NCBI GenBank assembly: GCA_964651405.1
Contig: CAZYZB010000001.1
Span: forward strand, 1-46,206
Length of the DNA: 46,206 nt
Source of the DNA: JAWBOD01 sp964651405
GTDB taxonomy: Archaea; Aenigmatarchaeota; Aenigmatarchaeia; Aenigmatarchaeales; Aenigmatarchaeaceae
Direction of reading: 5' to 3'
Shown: positions 34,401 to 43,400 of the stretch, piece after piece
Layout of the letters: every line of letters starts with the position of its first letter
Numbering within the stretch: the first letter of the stretch is position 1
The notes under the pieces: model-generated
What the model saw: the letters and a program-made list of their open reading frames with translations, nothing else
Databases searched by the model: none
What the model was told of the DNA's origin: nothing
Position numbers and translations under genes: made by a program

Positions 34401-37400
34401 AAGATGAGTACCATCTCATGAATATTATTATGAGTGGAACTCCTACCAGCAGGACAACATAAGTTAGCCAATTAAGGAATACAGATCTTAATATTAATAA
34501 TGGCCAAGGTAAACTGCTTACATCAAAATTATCAGTTGATGTTGCAAACTTCTTTCCATACCAATATGACGCATTAGCTTCAAGTATGTATTTATCTTCT
34601 GGAGTTTTTGCCGGTATGTTAATAGTGCTTCTATAAGTTGCTACATCTTCTACTGCTAGTGTTTCTTTTGAACTCGTTACAATATATGATTGATTGTTCA
34701 ATGCATACACACTGTAAGTAACGGTTATATCCTCTACCTTTGCTGTCTCACCCATATTCATTAAAGATATTTCAAACGAAAGATTTGAGCCAGGACTAAC
34801 TTCTTTTGACAAAATCTTTACCTTAACATCGAGCAAAGGTTCTATTAAGGCCTGAACATTAACTGTTACAGGTGTTCTATGAGTTACAGCACCTGCCTTA
34901 ACTACTATCTCACCTGTGTAGATTCCAGGGATTGTTTTTGTTGATGCCGCAGCTTTTATTTCTATTACTTCTGTTGATTTACGTCCTATAGTTAAAACTG
35001 GCTTTTGTATAGTTAACAACTTGAAAACAGGTCCTTCTGCAACAACTGTTGCTGATACTGAAGTTTCTAAATTATTTGTTACATCTACTGAAAATGTCTT
35101 TTCCTCTCCAGGTGCTAGTGTAGTTTCTATCAATGTTGACTTTACTTCTAATGGTACTGGTGTTACTGGTACACTTGGTACTCCTCCGGCTCCTGCAGCT
35201 CCTCCTCCACCTGCTCCACCAGCACCTCCTGCGCCCGCTCCTCCGCCTGCGCCCCCTCCACCACCTCCACCTCCTCCGCCTGGTGGTGTTGGAGGTATTG
35301 GAATATACGGGCAATCTGTTGGACAGTTTGTTGTGCTTTCACCATAACTTGAATCACACTCTCCATTTCCACAAATATACTCTGCTAATATGTAAGCTCC
35401 ATTAAGTGTTGTGTTGACACTAACGCTCAGACTGGTTAGGTTTACAGAACCGTCTGAATTATCATATCCAACATTACTTATTCTCGTCCAAAGAGTATTT
35501 TGTGCTGTAGTAATTTTTGGTGTCCAATTAGCATTATACCTATAAATTCCTAAATGTTGAGGATCATATATTGGAATGCTGCAACCACCGCTTGCACAAT
35601 CTGAAAAGTCTATTACTATTTTTGCAGACGAATACGGTAAGGAGTTGCTTATGTAAATTCCTTTTAATGCGCTTATTGTAGTTCTAACTCTCGGAATGTT
35701 GCCTAATGATATTGGGTTATAATAACTGACTGTTATGTTATATCCATAAAGCTTTAGAGTATTCAAAAAGTTTGTAGCATGCGTGCTTATCTCTAGATTA
35801 TAGTTCTTTGCATCAATGGTTTCATTATAATAGCCAGTTGATGAATTTGATGTGAAATTAAACCTTAAGGAGTTTGTTCCTAGATCTAGGAACCTAAAGT
35901 TGAAAAGCAATGGATTCTCGCTGGCACTCTCTACATCCTTTGCATAGCCGCTAAATATCACAGTTGGATAAATCTCAAATATAGTAGTAGTTGAATTACA
36001 ATTTCCTGACAGATCACATGCTCTCGCATATATGGTGTAATTTCCTAGCTGAGAAGTGTTTGTGAAATTAAATTCATAAATATAAGTTTCAATGGAAGTT
36101 GAGATCAATGCTAGGTTAATTGTTAAATTAGAACTGTCAGGATAGATTATGTTTGAGGTTAAATTCTTAAGAATTCCAGATTCGATTATAATCTCCCTTA
36201 TGTTAAGAGTTGTGTTCGCAGGTATTCTGACTGGTATGCTTATGTTTATTTTAGGAGCAGTAGAGTCATTATAGACAATAGAGTTATATTTTACATCCGA
36301 CCTCGTATTGTTGTAAGTGCCATTGTGACTTGCTGTTACATTTAAATTATAGGCTCTTTCTAAAGCAAAGTTTGGTGCTGTGAAGTTTACTAGCCATAGA
36401 TTCTGAGGCGAGTCAAATGACGAGCTAGCAACAGTTACGTTAGATATAGTGTCATTAAACAACTTTATTACAAATGTTGTGTTTGAGTTTACTATGGTTC
36501 CATTTTCCGTTACATTAACCTTTACCTGTATCACATTGCCTGGATTTACTCCAAGCTTTGGATTTGTTTCATTTGGGTATATTATCTTTACATTGTATGG
36601 AGTTACAAACAAACTCACGAAAGTTGATTTTTCTTTTTGAGAGGCATTTTCTCTTAGAGCTCCTGTAAGGTTAGTAGTAATGTAACCAGTATAATTAGTG
36701 TCGTATACTATGCTTGGAGAGGAATAATTAATCTTAATAGTTTTCATTTCTCCATAGCTTATATTAGTGAAATTACCAAGTGTCAAATAAGGTGCTATTG
36801 TTCCGTTGACAGTTATTTCTAAAGGTACTTGAGAGTTTCCGGTGTTAGTAATATTTATTTCTCCATATATTCCTGTTTCATTGTCAAGTATTCTCTTGTA
36901 TATTTCTGTTGGCTGATGAATCCAAGACGTGTTTGCAGGAACAAGTATGCTAACTGGTAAAGTGGTTGAAAAGTTTTGAGATTGTATACTATCAAACCAA
37001 TTAACAGAAATTGTTCCAGTATGAGTGCCGGTCGGATAATTATAAGGAATTATGAAAGTTATGTTAACGTAAGTTATGTTGCCTATAGGCAGTTGAGATA
37101 TGTTTTGAGGGTTAAGAGTAACATTAAAGTTCTGACAAACTATGCCTGATATACAGTTCAAAGAAATATTTGTAGCATTGTCATTACCAATAGACCTTAA
37201 TGTTATATTTATAGTTTCGTTGGTTGCAGCAAAGATCAATCTGTTTATTTCATTCTCTACTATGTCTATGAAAGGATTACGTGTAACATTTAATTCAAGT
37301 GTTGCTTTACTTGAATTGAAAGTGTTGTTTAAGTTAGTCCAATTAGCATTAAAATCAACATAATAAATTCCAGGCTGGGTTGCATTTGAAACAGTAATTG

Positions 37401-40400
37401 TGGTTGTATTATATTGAGAAGCATTTCTGACTAATATTGCGTATGAATAATTATTTGGTGAGGCAGTTACGTTGATAGAGCTGTTTATTGAAGCATTTAT
37501 GTTCGTTGCTCTTGAACCTCCAATGTTGCTTACAGAGAAGTTTATTACAAAACTTTGGCCCCACTCTTGTGTTATGTTTGTTATTTTTATCAAGGTTGCA
37601 TTGGGTGTTATTTGAATTATTGTTGTATCAGAGCTTGTGATATTATACGGAGAAGTACATGTTATAAGCGATGCTGTATCATTAGCACAAATTATAATTT
37701 GGTGAGTCCCTGCTATCGGATAAACGTAAGTTGTATTATAAATATTACTCGAGTAATTTTGCAGTAGCATTATAAAACTAGAACTGTTCGGAGGAGTTAT
37801 ATTTACCCAAGCTTTATCAACTGCTATGTTATCAGTTATTCTTGCTTGTATAGAAACATTTTCATAGCCAAATTCAAACTGCATCGGATTTATATTAATA
37901 TCAGTTATTATCGGTGGGATATCTCTTGTATCTAAAGTAAGATTAATAACTTTACTTGATGGAGTTCCAGAAGATGTTAATGTTATTGTGGCATTCCACA
38001 GCTGCTGAACTGCATTTGTAGGAGTTATCCAACCTATTAACAAATCTTTTCTTGCTTGTTTCTCTAACTCAAATGCGTATGGGAATGTTGTGTTTTCTAT
38101 TGTTAGATACCCGTTATCTCCGGTGTTAAATGTCTCAAATTGCAATTTAACATTTCCTATATTGCTAACATTTATGTATCCTATGGTACCATTTGTGTTT
38201 GGTGGAGCGCTTATCGTGCCAAAAGATTCAGGTATTCTTTCCCATGAGTTATTTGTTGGAACTGTTATATTCATGAAGACATATTTTTCACCAGCGTTGC
38301 TTGATGAAACATTTATGTAAGACCAATAATTTCCTGGAGGCTGTCCTGCAGGAACTTGTATTTTAACTACTACTGAAGCATTGCTACCAGGCTCTAATGT
38401 TCCAGGTTTTTCTGGTATAAATGTTACAATACAAGATGGACATGCATAAACAATGTTTCCTGGCTGATTTTGTGGAAGCAATGAAACCATTATACTCGTT
38501 ACTCTGTAGTTTCCACCAGAGAGAGCCGTAAAGTTACCTACAGTGGTTTCTTTATCATGCGGAGTAGTTTGATATATTGAAGTCGGTGAAACATCAAGTA
38601 TTGGATTTGAAGAAACCAATATATCTGTTAAGTTCATTGTTTCATTTAATGTCAAGTCAGGATTTCTCCAACTACCAACAGTGTATGCTTTAATTAGGCT
38701 AGGGATAGTTTTTGTTGGAACAGTTACATTGAATATCCAAGAGCATACTTGATTAGCATAAAGTGTGCCGCAATATTTATAAGAGTCATTATAAGATATT
38801 GATCCAGATGGATTTTCTTGGTGAGTAAGATTTACATTGTAAGCAGTTGCTGGACCTAAATTTGTGAAATTAGTATACACAGTAAAGGTATAACCATGGG
38901 TTTGATTGACTCCAAATGCAGTAATGCTTAGAGGAGATTGCTGAACGAAACCATTTATTTTACCCCACACACTTAAGTTTCCAGCATAGCTGCTATTTAT
39001 GTTATACTCTGGTCCAGAGTCTTTTGCAAATATACTAACATTATAAAACCCTTCTATAGGGGCAGTATAATTAGCACTATATATTGCCCTATAAAATCCA
39101 AACCCTGTTTCAGGAATAGTGATATTGCTCATGTAAACAATAACTGTTCCATTTGGCGCTGTTATATTAGCCCAAACAGAATCTATTTCATAATTATCTT
39201 CAACTTTTGCTGTTATATTCGTTATATTCAAATTAGCTTCTATGCTTTCATTTGGTATCATTGAAATATTGTAAATTTTAGGAGCTTCTATATCTTTTAT
39301 CCAAAGAGTTTCAACATCATTTGGTATATTTGCTGTATAGAATTGAGTATCGTTGTTACCGATAGTGCAATTAAATGTAATATTTCCTTTTTGAGTTGGT
39401 ATAAAATTATAGTTAGCATAACCAGTAGAATTGGTTTGATATGTTCCGTTAAATGTAAAGTCTGATGCTGGCTCCCACTTATAAGAAAAGTTAATGGCGT
39501 AATCTGCTATGCCTGAAGATGAAGCTTGATCTTTAACAAAACATGTTGGATAAAACATGTTTGGATAAGATACTATACCAGTTGGTGATATCCATTCAAC
39601 AGCAGATATACCAGTTATGTTAATACTCACATTTTTACTTCCGTCATCATAATAAGGCTTAATTGCTACTGCCATTATTTGATGTGGACCTGTTTTTTGT
39701 TGAATGACAGTTGGTAAAGGCATAGTTGTATCGTTACCTTCTGCCAACTGAATAGTTTCATTATACCATTTGATTGTTGGATTAATTATGCTAAAACTTT
39801 CCTCATTTTCTGTTGTTCCATTTGCCCTTAAAACTATGAATGTAGACTTTGGACAAATCAAACCACTCGCACCACAATGATCAGTATCAGGAGGAGATAT
39901 TATTGTTGTATTAAGAATTCCTTTAACTGTTATTGATGTGTTGTTTGTTTGAGAATTTTCATTTTGTGAATTGGTTGCATTAATGTAAATAGTATATGGT
40001 CCAGGAGTGAATGTATCATCTGGATTGAAGTTAATCAAAGAGCACCAGCCTGTAATATTTGTTGTACAGTTTCCTAGCAAACTAGTTGAGCTATAGAAGT
40101 AAACAGATGAATTATCAGCATCTCCTATGTCAGCATCTTTAGTGTGAGCAGTTATATTTGTCTGGTGAGGGTTGAAAGAATCATTTCTATATATACTATC
40201 ATATTGTCTTATTATTTGATCAATTATCAAAGGTCGTGAGAGAATTACCCAGCTTTCTCTCTTTGATATGGATGCATTATAATAAACTGTTGTGTTATCT
40301 TCTATTTTGCAAGTTAAATTATACCAGCCAGCACTTTCAGTTGAGGTATACCAAGTTTTATTAGCATAACCGTTTGAGTCAGTTGATACATTGTCTAGTG

Positions 40401-43400
40401 AATTACCATTCTTGAAGAAATAAACTGTATAGTTTGACAACGGTTGAGTTGTATTACCGTCTATAACATGGCATTTAATATCAACTGCTGCACCTGCTGA
40501 ATATGCAGAACCGTTTGAAGGTATTATAGAGTCGATATCGCTCCATCCATAAATATAAACTGAAGTGCTATTACTGTTGTTATCATAATATTGCCTAGTT
40601 ACGTTTGAGTAAATTGTTTCAGAACCACGCTTATAGTTTATAGGTATACTCCAAGTTGTGTTATATCCGTTTGATAAAAGATTCCAAGTAGAATTATACC
40701 AACTAACATTTGCACCTGTAACTCCCTGATTACATTCATTACTTACGCTCGAATTTAATTCTGCTGTTCTATTTCTATTTAGTATAGCTCCTGTTTTTGG
40801 ATAATTCAATGAAATATTTAATTGTCCGTAAACGATAAAACTTGCATTAGTAGAATTAATAATCTGATAACAGCTAAAGCCATTCTTTTCAACAGTTCCT
40901 GTCTTCCAATATTGCAATCCAACTGAAGAACTGCAATTAGGATTATAGTTTATGCTGCAATTACCATTCGAGGATGTGCAATTAAAAGCAGAAGAATAAC
41001 TAGAGCCATCTTCAGTGATATAAATTGTTCCATTGGCGTTCGTTGGGTAAGTTTGATTATCGCTGTCGTAGATTCTAAATTCTAAAAATGCAATGTTGTT
41101 GTTAATTCTTCTTACGCTAGAATTACTTGAAGTAGTGTTTATAGTTAAAGTTACATTGTCTCTTTCTAAAGTTATGTTATTAGATTCAGTCTCATCTTTG
41201 TAACCGAACGGATCTGTTGTGTTAAACTTGTAATACAAGCGTGGGGATTGAAGCGCATAGTCGTCGCAACTAAGCCTATAAGTAAATGATATATCCTTTC
41301 CAATTCCTTGATCCTGTTTCATCTCAATCAAGTACCATGTTACATTATCATAACTTTTCCATAAACTAACATTGTTCATGTTGAGGTCTTGATCTGTTAA
41401 GGTTACCTTAAACTCGTATAACTCTCCCCAACCTCCAATAGTTTTGGGAGTTTCTGTGCCAGGAATTACAACACGAGGATTGTACAAATCAGGCCTATAG
41501 CCAAGATAGAATGCATTATATTTTAAAGTAGAATTGCTAGCATAATAATTCTTGCTAGCTGACATACTTATATTGTACCAACCTCTTGAAAATGGTATTT
41601 TTGTACAATTATACCATCCTAAATTTTCCATCCAACCATTGTTGTCTATTTTTGTACAATCATAGTATACTCCGGATTGGTGAGTATATCTATACGTAAC
41701 AGTTGCATTTTCTATGTAACTACATTCGTCATTTAAAGTTCCATTGGCAGGTACAGGATCTCCGAAAATGTATCCTTGACCAGAAGGATTTACTATTGAT
41801 GGTGCTAAATAAGATTTTAATGCAAATGTGTAATTTGTACTGTTCTTATATTTGTAACATGCATCATTGTAAACTCCTCCAAACCAATTTTGCGTGCCAG
41901 TCTTGTAATCGCACTTAGCTTGACCAGCTGGTATGTCTTGTGGGAATTTATAGGTTAAATTACTATCATCATCTGAGCTTGAAATTTTTTGACCAGCAAA
42001 ATTAGTTCCGTTAGTAGTTACCCAGAAACTACCATTTACACCAGAGCCTATAGCTATATTTCCACGGTCAAAATCTGTAATCTTTAAACTTAGATTTATG
42101 TAATCTGTTCCATTTCTCCAAACTTCAGTGTTCCCACTCATAAATGTTAAGTTAACATCATTCTTCTCTAATGAAAAGTTCTTTGGTTCTATTGTAGTTT
42201 CATATATTGTATCTCCAAACAAAGGACTATTTCCATCGTCTGTAGCATTGAATTTGAATTCCCAAATATGAGGATAAGGATCAGATTGGCTCGCTTCGCA
42301 AGCTCCTTTTGACCAACTTAAAGTTATTGTTGTGTTTATGGCAGGAGACTCGATGTTTGTTTTGTTAGCTTGTAACCAACTGCCTATTCCAAACCTTCTT
42401 ACGTAAAGTGTGGCATTAATGTAATCGTAATCATCATCGTTAACAGTCGCATTGAAATAAAATCTTTCTCCCCAACCGCCTATTTCTCCGCCTTGGGTAG
42501 AAACTATAGAGGTGTTTAAGATTGACGGCTTTGTTTCTATAAAGAATGAACCATTAACTCTAACAGATTTATTATTAAAGTAATCCTTTGTGACGTTTAC
42601 GATAATATTATACCATCTAGCTCTCATGTCTGAGGTATTTCTATTACATCTATAAACCCCAGTTGTTGATAGTGGTTGAACTATTTCTGTGCAATTGTAA
42701 GTGTCATTTGTTACATTGTTTATAGCTTGCATAGTTATGCTGCTTACATTAATTTCTACGTTACAATCATCCTTAATCGCTTCATCTGTTGGAGGAACTC
42801 CAGCATTTATTGTTAAGTTTTGCTCGTCTCTTAGAACAGTCTGATCATTATAAAAGTTAGGAGACCTGTAAGCATATGGAGTATAATTTAAATCAGCGTA
42901 TATTTCTAAAGTGTAGTTTGTTGTATTTTGTTGTACATAGCAATTATCTGTTATAATACCCTTCCATTTTTGTGGTCCAGGCGAGTTGTAATTACAATCT
43001 GGATTAAAGTAATATAATACATGGCCTGAAGAATTAGTTGAGTTCATTTGAGATAAGAAAACACTTTCACTTTTTGTTATATAGAATGTCACATTAGAAT
43101 TATTAGCTGGAACATTTTTGTCTGTATCATTTACACCAAGGATTAATAAATCTACATTGTTTGAAGAACTGTCTGATCTGTTTACTTTGGTGTCGTTTCC
43201 CCAAATATAATAAATTACTGCATCATCTTTAGTTATGTTTGGTCCTTGTACAGCTGAGGTATTTCCTATATTTGTGCCATCATATATTTGCCATCTAAAC
43301 CATTTTGTATTAGTAGAATTGTCGATCTCTTCACATATGAAATCGCTCACGTTTATGCTGCAGAGGCCAATCCCATTGTTTATCGTCACATTGCCTCTGT

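Noticed and set aside
35072..35405. Several frames on both strands around the Gly/Ala tract, rich in Arg, Pro or Leu
   Set aside because: They are by-products of the repetitive GC-rich codons for glycine and alanine in the giant gene and have no start context.
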